Of a stretch of 64,000 nt of DNA, positions 26,400-34,229 are shown piece after piece. A program made the position numbers and the translations under genes. The notes under the pieces were generated by a model that saw nothing but the letters and a program-made list of their open reading frames with translations, had not been told where the DNA came from and made no database searches. This stretch comes from Geodermatophilus pulveris (GTDB taxonomy: Bacteria > Actinomycetota > Actinomycetes > Mycobacteriales > Geodermatophilaceae), in assembly GCF_900188375.1 (NCBI RefSeq), contig NZ_FZOO01000002.1, positions 248,001 to 312,000 of the forward strand, read 5' to 3'. The stretch's first letter is position 1. Every line of letters starts with the position of its first letter.

Positions 26400-28259
26400 G
26401 TGCCGACCCGACCCCTGACCCGCACCGACGGGTACCTGCCGATCGAGGACCACGGCCTGATCGGGGACGGCAGCACGTGCGCGCTGGTCGCGCGCGACGG
26501 CTCCATCCCGTGGCTGTGCCTCCCCGACTTCGACAGCCGGCCGTTCCTCGCCGGGCTGCTGGACCCCCGACGTGGCGGCAGCCTGGTCCTCACACCCACG
26601 GGGCTCCGGGCGGCCGCCCAGCGCTACGTCGAGGACACCGGCGTGCTGGTCACCGAGCTGCACGGCCCGGACGGCGTGCTGGAGGTGACCGACTGCCTGA
26701 CCCTGCGCGCCGGTGCGGACCTCGACGAGCTGGTGCCCCACGGGCGCGGCGAGCTGCTGCGGCTGGCCCGGGTGGTGAGCGGCACGGTCGACGTCGACGT
26801 GCGGCTGGCCCCGATGGACCCCGTGCAGGTCAGCCAGGAGGGCGGGGCCTGGCGGATCCGGTGGGCCGCCCGGCCGGACCTGGACCTGCTGCTGTGGTGC
26901 TCCTCCCCGCTCGAGCCCGCCCGTGACGGCTCGATCGGCGGCCGGGTGACGCTGCACGCCGGCGAGCAGCTGAGCGTCGTGCTGCACTGGTCGGGCCACA
27001 CCCGCGTGCTGTACCGCACCGACCCGGCCCAGCTGGTGGACCGCACCGTCGCCGCCTGGCGCCGCTGGGCCGCCCGGCTGCGCTACGAGGGGCCGCAGCG
27101 GGCGCTGGTCCGCCGCTCGGCGCTGACGCTGAAGCTGCTCGACCACCACCCGACCGGCGCGCTGGTGGCGGCGGCGACCTCGTCGCTGCCGGAGCACGTC
27201 GGCGGCGTGCGCAACTGGGACTACCGCTACACCTGGGTCCGCGACGCGGCGTTCTCCACCTACGCGCTGCGCCGCATCGGCATGACCAGCGAGTCGTCGT
27301 CCTTCCTGGCCTGGACGCTCGCCAACGCCGAGCGGGACGGCCGGATCAGCGTCATGTACACCCTCGCGGGCGGGCAGCCGGCCACCGAGTGGGAGGACAT
27401 CGCCCTGGCCGGCTACCGCGGCTCGGCACCGGTGCGCTGGGGCAACGGCGCGGCCGGGCAGCGGCAGCACGACGTCTACGGCGAGCTGCTCGACGTGGCC
27501 TGGCAGTGGGTCGGCTCCGGCGGCGAGGTCACCGCGCACCTGTGGCGGCTGCTGTGCCGGCTCACCGACGAGGCCACCGAGCGGTGGGACACCCCGGACG
27601 CCGGGCCGTGGGAGATCCGCGACACCGGCCGGCCGTTCACCTACTCGGTCGCGCTGTGCTCGGTGGCCGTCGACCGGGCGCTGCGGATCGCGCAGGCCCG
27701 TGGCCTGCCGCACCCGCGGGACCGCTGGCGCGCCGAGCTGGACCGGATGCGCGCCGCGCTGCTCGACCGGGCCTGGGACCCCGGGCGGCGCACCTTCACC
27801 GAGCACCTCGCCGACGCGCAGGGACGGGGCCGCGGCGGCCTGGACGGGTCCCTGCTGGCCCTCCCGCTGCGCCGGGTGGTCGCCGCGGACGACCCGCGGA
27901 TGGTCGCCACCGTCGAGGCGGTCCGCCGGGAGCTCGGCGCCGGGGACGGGCTGCTGTACCGCTACCTGCACGCCGAGTCCCCCGACGGCCTGCCCGGGCA
28001 GGAGGGGGCCTTCCTGCTGTGCAGCTTCTGGCTGGTGGACAACCTCACCGGGCAGGGCCGGCTGCAGGAGGCCCACGACCTGTACGACTCGCTGTGCGGC
28101 CGGGCCACCGAGCTGGGGCTGCTCGCCGAGGAGGTCGACCCCGGCACCGGCGCGTTCCTCGGCAACTTCCCGCAGGCCTTCAGCCACGTCGGGGTGGTGT
28201 CCAGCGGCTGGGCACTGGCCCGCGCCGAAGCGGACGCCCGGGAGGGGGTGCGCCGGTGA
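26400..28259 (+). CDS. Glycoside hydrolase family 15 (glucoamylase/trehalase type)
   Basis: A 619-residue inverting GH15 enzyme, acting on alpha-glucans or trehalose. The N-terminal beta-domain opens with YLPIEDHGLIGDGSTCALVA and GSIPWLCLPDFDS. The (alpha/alpha)6 barrel has VRNWDYRYTWVRDAAFS, QHDVYGELLDVAW (general-base region) and GLLAEEVDPGTGAFLGNFPQ (general-acid region). This layout fits the bacterial trehalase/GDH-like subgroup. GTG 26400 has GGAGGAG upstream. No signal peptide. The next gene, G6PD, starts inside its stop codon region (GTGA overlap), so sugar release and the pentose-phosphate entry step are translated together. Confidence 0.92.
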   Translation: MPTRPLTRTDGYLPIEDHGLIGDGSTCALVARDGSIPWLCLPDFDSRPFLAGLLDPRRGGSLVLTPTGLRAAAQRYVEDTGVLVTELHGPDGVLEVTDCLTLRAGADLDELVPHGRGELLRLARVVSGTVDVDVRLAPMDPVQVSQEGGAWRIRWAARPDLDLLLWCSSPLEPARDGSIGGRVTLHAGEQLSVVLHWSGHTRVLYRTDPAQLVDRTVAAWRRWAARLRYEGPQRALVRRSALTLKLLDHHPTGALVAAATSSLPEHVGGVRNWDYRYTWVRDAAFSTYALRRIGMTSESSSFLAWTLANAERDGRISVMYTLAGGQPATEWEDIALAGYRGSAPVRWGNGAAGQRQHDVYGELLDVAWQWVGSGGEVTAHLWRLLCRLTDEATERWDTPDAGPWEIRDTGRPFTYSVALCSVAVDRALRIAQARGLPHPRDRWRAELDRMRAALLDRAWDPGRRTFTEHLADAQGRGRGGLDGSLLALPLRRVVAADDPRMVATVEAVRRELGAGDGLLYRYLHAESPDGLPGQEGAFLLCSFWLVDNLTGQGRLQEAHDLYDSLCGRATELGLLAEEVDPGTGAFLGNFPQAFSHVGVVSSGWALARAEADAREGVRR

Positions 28260-29629
28260 GCCGCACGCTGGTGGTGCTCGGCGGCTCCGGGGACCTGACC
28301 GGCCGGCTGCTGCTGCCCTCGCTGGCCCAGCTGACCGCCCTCGGCGGGCCGGGCGGGGACGTCGCGGTGCTGGCGGTCAGCCGGCAGGACTGGGACGACG
28401 ACGCCTACCGCGGCTGGGCCCGCGACCGGCTGGCCGCCCACGCGCCGGAGGTCGACGACGGCGCCCGGGAGCGGCTGCTCGCCCGGCTGGGGCACGTCCG
28501 CGCCGACGTCACCTCCCCCGCCCAGCTGGGCGTCGCGCTCGGGCGGGCCGCCGGGACCCCGGTCGTGTACCTGGCGCTGCCCAACACCGCGTTCCTGCCG
28601 ACGCTGGAGGCGCTGGCGGTCATCGGGCTGCCCGCGGGCGCGCAGGTCGTCGTCGAGAAGCCCTTCGGCCGCGACCGGGCCGACGCGCGCGCCCTCAACG
28701 AGGTGCTGCACCGCCTCGTCCCGGAGCGGTCGGTGTTCCGCATCGACCACTTCCTGGCCCTGCAGACGGCGCTCGACGTCCTGGGGCTGCGCTTCGCCAA
28801 CCGGATGGTGGAACCGGTCTGGCACGCCGGGCACGTCGAGCGGGTGGACATCGTCTTCGACGAGGCGCTCGCGCTGGAGGGCCGGGCCGGCTACTACGAC
28901 ACCGCGGGCGCCCTGCGCGACATGCTGCAGAACCACCTGCTGCAGCTGCTCGCCCTGGTCGCCATGGAACCGCCGCACGCGCTGGACGACACCACCCTGC
29001 CGGCACGGAAGGCCGACGTGCTGCGCGCCGTCCGCCCGCCCGCCGACGTCGCCCGCGACACGCTGCGCGGCCGCTACACCGCCGGCACCGTCCACGGACG
29101 CCGGCTGCCGGGCTACGCCGAGGAGGCGGGCGTCGACCCGTCCCGGGCCACCGAGACCTACGCGGAGTTCACCGTCACCGTCGACGACCCGCGCTGGGCG
29201 GGCGTGCCGTTCCGGCTGCGCACCGGCAAGGCCCTGGGCACCGACCGCCGGGAGATCGCCGTCCACTTCCGGCCGGCGCCCGGGCTGCCCTTCGCCGGCC
29301 GGCCGCCGGAGCCGGACGTGCTGCGGCTGCGGTTCGACCCGGACGGCATCGCGCTCGAGCTCAACCTCAACGGCGCCGGGGACCCCTACGACCTGGAACG
29401 CCACGTGCTGGAGGCGCCGCTGCCGCCGCGGCCGCTGCCCGCCTACGGCATCCTGCTGCGCGAGCTGCTGGCCGGGGACAGCACCCTGTCGATCAGCGAC
29501 GCCGAGGCGGAGGAGAGCTGGCGGATCGTCGAGCCGGTGCTCGCCGCGTGGGCGGCCGGCGAGGTGCCGCTGCTGGAGTACCCGGCCGGCTCCGCCGGTC
29601 CCACCCGGCCGGGGACCGCGGACCGCTGA
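28256..29629 (+). CDS. zwf: Glucose-6-phosphate 1-dehydrogenase
   Basis: A 457-residue G6PD that oxidises glucose 6-phosphate to 6-phosphogluconolactone with NADP+. The cofactor site is VVLGGSGDLTGRLLLPSL, followed by VVVEKPFGRD and the active-site motif RIDHFLALQTA with the catalytic His. GYYDTAGALRDMLQNHLLQL and FRLRTGKAL are typical of the C-terminal domain. Length is a little shorter than the usual 480-510. GTG 28256 overlaps the GH15 stop by 4 bases, so it is a second zwf-type gene in a catabolic setting rather than a classical zwf-opcA locus. Confidence 0.92.
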   Translation: MSRTLVVLGGSGDLTGRLLLPSLAQLTALGGPGGDVAVLAVSRQDWDDDAYRGWARDRLAAHAPEVDDGARERLLARLGHVRADVTSPAQLGVALGRAAGTPVVYLALPNTAFLPTLEALAVIGLPAGAQVVVEKPFGRDRADARALNEVLHRLVPERSVFRIDHFLALQTALDVLGLRFANRMVEPVWHAGHVERVDIVFDEALALEGRAGYYDTAGALRDMLQNHLLQLLALVAMEPPHALDDTTLPARKADVLRAVRPPADVARDTLRGRYTAGTVHGRRLPGYAEEAGVDPSRATETYAEFTVTVDDPRWAGVPFRLRTGKALGTDRREIAVHFRPAPGLPFAGRPPEPDVLRLRFDPDGIALELNLNGAGDPYDLERHVLEAPLPPRPLPAYGILLRELLAGDSTLSISDAEAEESWRIVEPVLAAWAAGEVPLLEYPAGSAGPTRPGTADR

Positions 29630-29695
29630 CGCCCGCCCCTGGCCCCGGCGGACCGCGTCGCGGAGGATGGGGGCACACCACCGCGGAGGGGACCG

Positions 29696-31084
29696 GTGAG
29701 GGCGATGGAGGAGTGGGCGCGCAGCGCGCTGCGCTGGGCCACGACACAGGCGGCGATGCGCGCGGCCATCCGGGTCCGCGCCCACGCGGGCAACGCGGAC
29801 GCCCAGCTCCTGGCCGACCCGGCGCTGCGCGAGGACCCGTACCCGCGCTACGAGCGGCTGCGGACGCCGGCCCCGTTCGCCGACGGCGCCCTGGCGCGGA
29901 TCAGCGTCCACCACGACGTGTGCACCGACGTCCTGCGCAGCGAGGACCTCGGGCAGATCGGCGGGTTCACCACCGAGCGGCTGCCCCGGGTCCTGCGGCT
30001 GGTGCTGCGGGTGGCCGGCCCCCGGCCGGGGGTGAGCCCGATCGACCCGCCGTCGATGGTGGCCGTCGACCCGCCGGACCACACCCGCTACCGCCGGCTC
30101 GTCAGCCGGGCGTTCAGCGCCCGGGCCGTCACCGGCCTGCGCGAGCGCACCCGGGAGATCGCCGACGAGCTGCTCGACGGGCTGGAGCGCGAGGCCGCGG
30201 CGAACGGCGGCCAGGTCGACCTGGTCGCCCGCTACGCCAGCCTGCTGCCGGTCACGGTGGTCTCCGAGGTGCTCGGCGTCCCGGTCGCGATGCGCGAGCA
30301 GTTCCTCGCCTGGGGGGACCGGGCCGCGCCGGTCCTGGACCTGGGCCTGGACTGGTCCACCCACCGCGACGTCGAGCGCAGCCTGGTCGAGCTGGACGAC
30401 TGGTGGCGCGGGCACCTGCAGCGGCTGCGCCGGGACCCGGGTCCGGACCTGCTGTCCCGCCTGGTCACCATGGTCGACGAGGACGGCGGCGGCCTGACCG
30501 AGACCGAGCTGCGCGCGACCGCGGCTCTGGTCGTCGGCGCCGGGTTCGAGACCACCGTCAACCTCATCGGCAACGCGGTGGCGCTGCTGTTCGCCCACCC
30601 CGACCAGCGCCGGCTGCTGGCCGAGGACCCGTCGCTGTGGCCCAACGCGGTCGACGAGGTGCTCCGCGTCGACCCGCCGGTGCAGCGGACCGGGCGCCGG
30701 GCCCGGCGGGACACGACCGTGCACGGGGTGCCCGTCGCCGAGGGCGAGTGGCTGATCCTGCTGCTCGCCGCGGCCAACCGGGACCCGCGGGTGTTCCCCG
30801 ACCCGCACGTCTTCGACGTGACCCGGCCGAACGCGCGCGACCACCTCGCCTTCGCCAGCGGCATCCACTTCTGCCTGGGCGCCGCGCTGGCCCGGATGGA
30901 GGGCGAGGTCGCGCTGCAGGCGCTGTTCGAGCGCTTCCCCGGCCTCGCCCCGGCGGGTCCCGGGCGCCGCCGCCGCACGGTGATCCTGCGCGGCCACGAG
31001 TCCCTGCCCGTCGTCCTCGGCGCCCCGGCGCGGCGGGCCCGGGCGGCCCCCGGCCGGGAGCCGGCCGGCACCGGTCCGGCCTGA
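29696..31084 (+). CDS. Cytochrome P450
   Basis: A 462-residue P450 monooxygenase. The I-helix oxygen-activation motif is AGFETT, the K-helix has the EVLR form of ExxR, and the haem site is [17 protein letters not shown] with thiolate ligand Cys393. The C-helix has [15 protein letters not shown]. It is of the soluble bacterial class that needs separate ferredoxin and reductase; none lies nearby. GTG 29696 follows GGAGGGG closely; ATG 29705 is an alternative. Substrate unknown. It converges with the aldolase gene. Confidence 0.93.
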   Translation: MRAMEEWARSALRWATTQAAMRAAIRVRAHAGNADAQLLADPALREDPYPRYERLRTPAPFADGALARISVHHDVCTDVLRSEDLGQIGGFTTERLPRVLRLVLRVAGPRPGVSPIDPPSMVAVDPPDHTRYRRLVSRAFSARAVTGLRERTREIADELLDGLEREAAANGGQVDLVARYASLLPVTVVSEVLGVPVAMREQFLAWGDRAAPVLDLGLDWSTHRDVERSLVELDDWWRGHLQRLRRDPGPDLLSRLVTMVDEDGGGLTETELRATAALVVGAGFETTVNLIGNAVALLFAHPDQRRLLAEDPSLWPNAVDEVLRVDPPVQRTGRRARRDTTVHGVPVAEGEWLILLLAAANRDPRVFPDPHVFDVTRPNARDHLAFASGIHFCLGAALARMEGEVALQALFERFPGLAPAGPGRRRRTVILRGHESLPVVLGAPARRARAAPGREPAGTGPA

Positions 31085-31096
31085 CCCCGGGGTCAG
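31081..31096. terminator. Perfect 16-bp palindrome spanning two convergent stop codons
   Basis: CTGACCCCGGGGTCAG contains the TGA of the P450 gene on one strand and that of the aldolase gene on the other. It may act as a two-way terminator, though it has almost no loop. It may be chance given the overlap of stops with GC-rich sequence. Confidence 0.3.
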
Positions 31097-31818
31097 CCCC
31101 GGGCGACGCCGAGGTGGTGGGCCAGCGCCTCGCGCAGGCAGACCGTGTCGACGGCGACCGTGGCGATGGTGGCCCCCTCGGCGACGTAGCCGGCGGCCTC
31201 CTCGCCGCTGTAGGCGTGCACCCCGACCGGCACCCCGGCGGCCACGGCGCGGGCGATGACCGACGACAGCACGCCGCGCAGCTCCGCCCGGCGCTCGGGG
31301 CCGGTGAGCTGCAGGGCCAGCGACAGGTCGCCGGGGCCGACGTACACGCCGTCCAGTCCGTCGACGGCGAGCACGGCGTCCAGGTCGTCGAGCGCGCTCG
31401 CGGTCTCCACCATCACCACCACCAGCGGCTCGTCGGCCCCGCCGGACAGCCGCCCGATGGACCGGCCCCCCGCCGGGGCGTACCGGGCGGCGGCGACGAC
31501 CTCGCGGGCGTGCGCGGCGTCCCGCACGTTGGGCACGACGACGCCGCGGGCGCCGAGGTCCAGGGGCCGGCCGACGTCGGGGAACAGCGGGCTGCGGGTG
31601 CGCACCAGCGGCACCGATCCCGCCGCGGTGACCGCCGCCGCGATGCCCGGCAGGTCGGCCTCGGCGGCCGCCCCGTGCTGCAGGTCGACGACGACGAAGT
31701 CCGCGCCGGTCCCCGCCACGACCTCGCCGGTGACCGCCCCGGGCAGCTGGCTCCACAGGCCGTGGCAGGCCGTGCCCCCCGCCCAGCGCCGCCGCAGCCC
31801 GGTCTCCCTGGTCTCCAT
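31093..31818 (-). CDS. HpcH/HpaI-family aldolase
   Basis: A 241-residue class II aldolase of the HpcH/HpaI or citrate-lyase-beta type that cleaves 2-keto-4-hydroxy acids with a divalent metal. Motifs in order are GADFVVVDLQHG, VPLVRTRSP, GARGVVVPNV, VVVMVETASALDDLDAVLAV (metal-binding Glu) and YVGPGDLSLALQ (metal-binding Asp). ATG 31818 starts the conserved region; the ribosome site is weak. It follows an 83-base gap after an unknown conserved gene of the redox/selenoprotein run and could be the end of that operon. Confidence 0.87.
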   Translation of the reverse strand: METRETGLRRRWAGGTACHGLWSQLPGAVTGEVVAGTGADFVVVDLQHGAAAEADLPGIAAAVTAAGSVPLVRTRSPLFPDVGRPLDLGARGVVVPNVRDAAHAREVVAAARYAPAGGRSIGRLSGGADEPLVVVMVETASALDDLDAVLAVDGLDGVYVGPGDLSLALQLTGPERRAELRGVLSSVIARAVAAGVPVGVHAYSGEEAAGYVAEGATIATVAVDTVCLREALAHHLGVARG

Positions 31819-31901
31819 CGCCGTCCCCGCCTCCCGCCTCGGCGTCGCGGGCACCGACCGGCGGCCGCACCGGCAATCCTGCCGCAGCGGGCCGGCCCCG
31901 G

Positions 31902-32408
31902 TCAGCCGGCCGGGCGGACGGCCCCCGCCACCGCCGGCTCGACCATCGCCTGCTCGTAGCAGCCGTGCAGCAGGACCAGCCGGTCCAGCAGCCGGTCCAC
32001 CCAGGCCGCCGAGGTGCGCACCGGCTCCGGCTCGGACATCAGCGACCAGAACAGCCGGTCGACGTCCCGGCCGGACCGGCAGGCCCGCCACAGCGCCGGG
32101 GCCGGGCGGACGCCCAGGGCGTCGGTGAGGTGCCGGGCGGCCGCCCGCCGCAGCCGGGCGACGGCCGCGGCCTGGCCGCCCTCTCCCGCGGGGACGGCCA
32201 GGCCGATCGCCCGGCCGAGCAGGGGCACCAGCCGGGGCCGGTCGGCCGCGGACAGCACGTCGTTGGCGTGCCGGAGGACGGCGGCCAGCTCCGCGTCCAC
32301 GCAGGCCGGCGCGTCGCCGAACGGCTCGCCCGCCAGCAGCGCCGTGTACTCCAGGAAGCAGGCGCCGCGCTCGGGGCGCCGGTGGCGGCCCCGGGCCAGG
32401 ACGGGCAT
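31902..32408 (-). CDS. Conserved actinobacterial protein of unknown function
   Basis: A 168-residue helical protein with the opening RHRRPERGACFLEYTALLAG followed by an Asp/Cys/Asn-rich helix (AVLRHANDVLSAADRPRLV). I recall proteins with this pattern as common in actinobacteria, but no function is known to me. The Cys of GACFLEY and the His of LLHGCYEQ are conserved-looking. ATG 32408 is chosen; GTG 32447 is also possible and neither has a clear ribosome site. It lies 70 bases behind the FAD monooxygenase and may share its message. Confidence 0.65.
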   Translation of the reverse strand: MPVLARGRHRRPERGACFLEYTALLAGEPFGDAPACVDAELAAVLRHANDVLSAADRPRLVPLLGRAIGLAVPAGEGGQAAAVARLRRAAARHLTDALGVRPAPALWRACRSGRDVDRLFWSLMSEPEPVRTSAAWVDRLLDRLVLLHGCYEQAMVEPAVAGAVRPAG

Positions 32409-32478
32409 CGACGCCGGGCCCTCGGACGTCGCGGTCCTCGCGCTCACCCCGGCGCGCGCCGCGGGCGGGCGGCGCACC

Positions 32479-33672
32479 TCAGGCCGCCCCGGTCACGGGG
32501 GCGTCCCAGTCGACGTGGTGCGCGCGCACCCAGGACTGCGGGTCGCGGCCGCGGGCGACGGCGCGGCGCAGCAGCACCGGCATCACCAGGTCGCGGACCA
32601 CCCGGCCGACCGGCGGGGGCGACTTGGCGCTGCTCACCCCGAAGCCCTGGGCGACGACCCGCTCGACCCGCTCCCGGCGCAGCCCCTCGAACACCGTGAA
32701 GGCCTGCGGCACCGGCAGGTCGCGCAGGCAGCGGGCGAGGACGACGGCGTCCTCGATGGCCAGCGAGGAGCCCTGCCCGGAGGCCGGGGAGGTGGCGTGC
32801 ACCGCGTCCCCGATGAGCACCGTGTGCCCGCGGTGCCACCGCGCCACGCGGGGCACGTCGTGGGTCGCCCAGCCGCGCAGCGGGGCGCGGGTGGCCTCGA
32901 CCAGGGCCAGCGCCGGGGACCGGTCGTCGCGGTAGAGCTCGTGCAGCCGGCGGCGCCACTCGGCGTCCGACGTCCCGGCGACCTCGGCCTGCGCCGGCTC
33001 CCGCGACACCGGCGGGTTGGCGAACCACCAGGTGTCGCCGGACGGCATGCGCAGGTAGCCGAAGAAGGCCCGCCGGCCGAAGACCATGGTCAGCCGGCCG
33101 ACCTCGGCGCCGGGCGGCACGTGCTCGGAGACCCCGGCGGTGTTGAGCACCGGGACGAACCGGGGCGGCGGGGCGCCCGGGTCGACCAGCGTGCGGAGGG
33201 CGGAGCGCACGCCGTCGGCGCCGATGAGCACGTCGGCGGAGTCGGTGCTGCCGTCGGCGAACACGGCGGTCACGCCGTCGCCGGTGTCGTGCGCGTCGAC
33301 CAGCCGGGCGCCGTAGCGGATGTCGACGCCGCGGCGGAGGGCCTCCTCGTGCAGCGCCCGGTACAGGTCGGCGCGCCGCAGGGACACGCCCGCCGCGCCC
33401 CCCGTGCCCGTCGGCACCTCACCGAGCACCCGGCCGGTCCCGCTGCGGAACTCGATCACCGGTGTCGGGAAGCCCACGTCGAGGACGGCCTGCTCGGCGT
33501 CGATCGCCCGCAGCGCGTCCAGTCCGTTGACCTGCACGCCGAGCCACGCGCCGACGTCGTCGGCCGCGGCCGGCCGCATCTCGTGCACGGTCGCCTCGAT
33601 CCCCGCCCGCTGCAGGGCCATGGCCGCCACGGGTCCGGCGACCCCGCCGCCGATGACGAGCGCGCGCGTCAT
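32479..33672 (-). CDS. FAD-dependent monooxygenase (PHBH/UbiH type)
   Basis: A 397-residue class A flavoprotein hydroxylase. It has the dinucleotide motif ALVIGGGVAGPVAAMALQRAG at the N-terminus, the second FAD/NADPH motif DVLIGADGVRSALR and the third HTVLIGDAVHATSP. This set defines aromatic or antibiotic hydroxylases using NAD(P)H and O2. ATG 33672 overlaps the stop of the UGSC gene (ATGA), and GAGGAGG lies upstream, inside that gene. Its translation is therefore probably coupled to read-through of the UAG in the UGSC gene. Substrate unknown; a role in a selenium or thiol redox pathway is inference from position. Confidence 0.9.
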   Translation of the reverse strand: MTRALVIGGGVAGPVAAMALQRAGIEATVHEMRPAAADDVGAWLGVQVNGLDALRAIDAEQAVLDVGFPTPVIEFRSGTGRVLGEVPTGTGGAAGVSLRRADLYRALHEEALRRGVDIRYGARLVDAHDTGDGVTAVFADGSTDSADVLIGADGVRSALRTLVDPGAPPPRFVPVLNTAGVSEHVPPGAEVGRLTMVFGRRAFFGYLRMPSGDTWWFANPPVSREPAQAEVAGTSDAEWRRRLHELYRDDRSPALALVEATRAPLRGWATHDVPRVARWHRGHTVLIGDAVHATSPASGQGSSLAIEDAVVLARCLRDLPVPQAFTVFEGLRRERVERVVAQGFGVSSAKSPPPVGRVVRDLVMPVLLRRAVARGRDPQSWVRAHHVDWDAPVTGAA

Positions 33673-34229
33673 CCCCCCGACCTCCTCGTCCGGTCGTCCC
33701 CCGCCGCACCGGGCGGCGCGGCGGTCACTGCGGCCACCACCGCGGGGTGCACCCGCTCGGCGACCTCCCGCAGCTCCGCGTCCGTGCGGTCCTGCACCGG
33801 GTGCGGCACCAGCACGTGCGGGGCCGGGAACCCCAGGGCAGCGCCCTGGGCGCGGGCGGCCTCGGCGAACACCTCGCTGGCGAGGAAGACCCCCACCACG
33901 CCGCGGCGTTCCAGGTCGGCGATGTCGTGCACACTGCACGACGTGCAGGAGCCCTAGTCGGCCAGCGCCTCGACGACTACCTCGCACTGCTCGGTGATCC
34001 GCTGTCGCAGGTCCAGCGGGGCGACCCGGGCGAAGGTCGGCTTGCGGTAGCGGCGCACGGTCGCGCCGTCCGCGGCGAGCAGCTCGGCCAGCCGGTCGAG
34101 GACGACGTCGCCGCGGGCCTTGCCGATGTCGAGCAGCCCCACCGTGCGCCCGCGCAGCGACGCCGGCCGGGGCAGCGGCGCGCGCTCCGCCGGCCGCCGC
34201 TCGCCGGTGGGGTCGAGGACCGTCGTCAC
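33669..34229 (-). CDS. UGSC-family selenoprotein with UAG-encoded selenocysteine
   Basis: A 186-residue product if the TAG at 33954-33956 is read as selenocysteine. The first 91 residues (GRTVGLLDIGKARGDVVLDR ... ITEQCEVVVEALAD) run straight into TAG and then GSCTSCSVHDIADLERRG, VVGVFLASEVF and VPHPVQDRTDAEL. This is the UGSC family, in which U-G-S-C is the redox motif and some bacteria have C-G-S-C; here TAG stands precisely at U92. Cys95 and Cys98 follow. A perfect hairpin at SECIS distance is present. GTG 34229 overlaps the stop of the thioredoxin-fusion gene (GTGA) and the end overlaps the FAD gene (ATGA). If TAG simply stopped translation, a 91-residue fragment lacking the active site would result. 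Confidence 0.85.
33924..33942 (-). promoter_or_regulatory. Candidate bacterial SECIS hairpin
   Basis: On the coding strand GTCGTGCA and TGCACGAC form a perfect 8-bp stem with the loop GUG. The loop begins 20 bases after the UAG, close to the 19-base spacing of the E. coli fdhF element, and it also displays G-U at the loop, which SelB recognises there. The identity of the loop requirement in this organism is not known. Confidence 0.65.
33954..33956 (-). other. Recoded UAG codon (selenocysteine) in the UGSC gene
   Basis: In-frame TAG at codon 92, at the U position of U-G-S-C. Coding continues for 94 further residues with family-specific motifs. UAG rather than UGA is the notable point. Confidence 0.8.

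Noticed and set aside
33669..33932. Separate 87-residue gene starting at the GTG after the TAG in the UGSC region
   Set aside because: That start has no ribosome site, cuts off the U-G-S-C active site and lies in the loop of the hairpin; the read-through frame explains all the data better.
33954..33956. UAG read as pyrrolysine
   Set aside because: The residue is at a known Sec/Cys redox position in both genes, and Pyl is essentially restricted to methylamine-using archaea and a few bacteria; no Pyl genes are seen.
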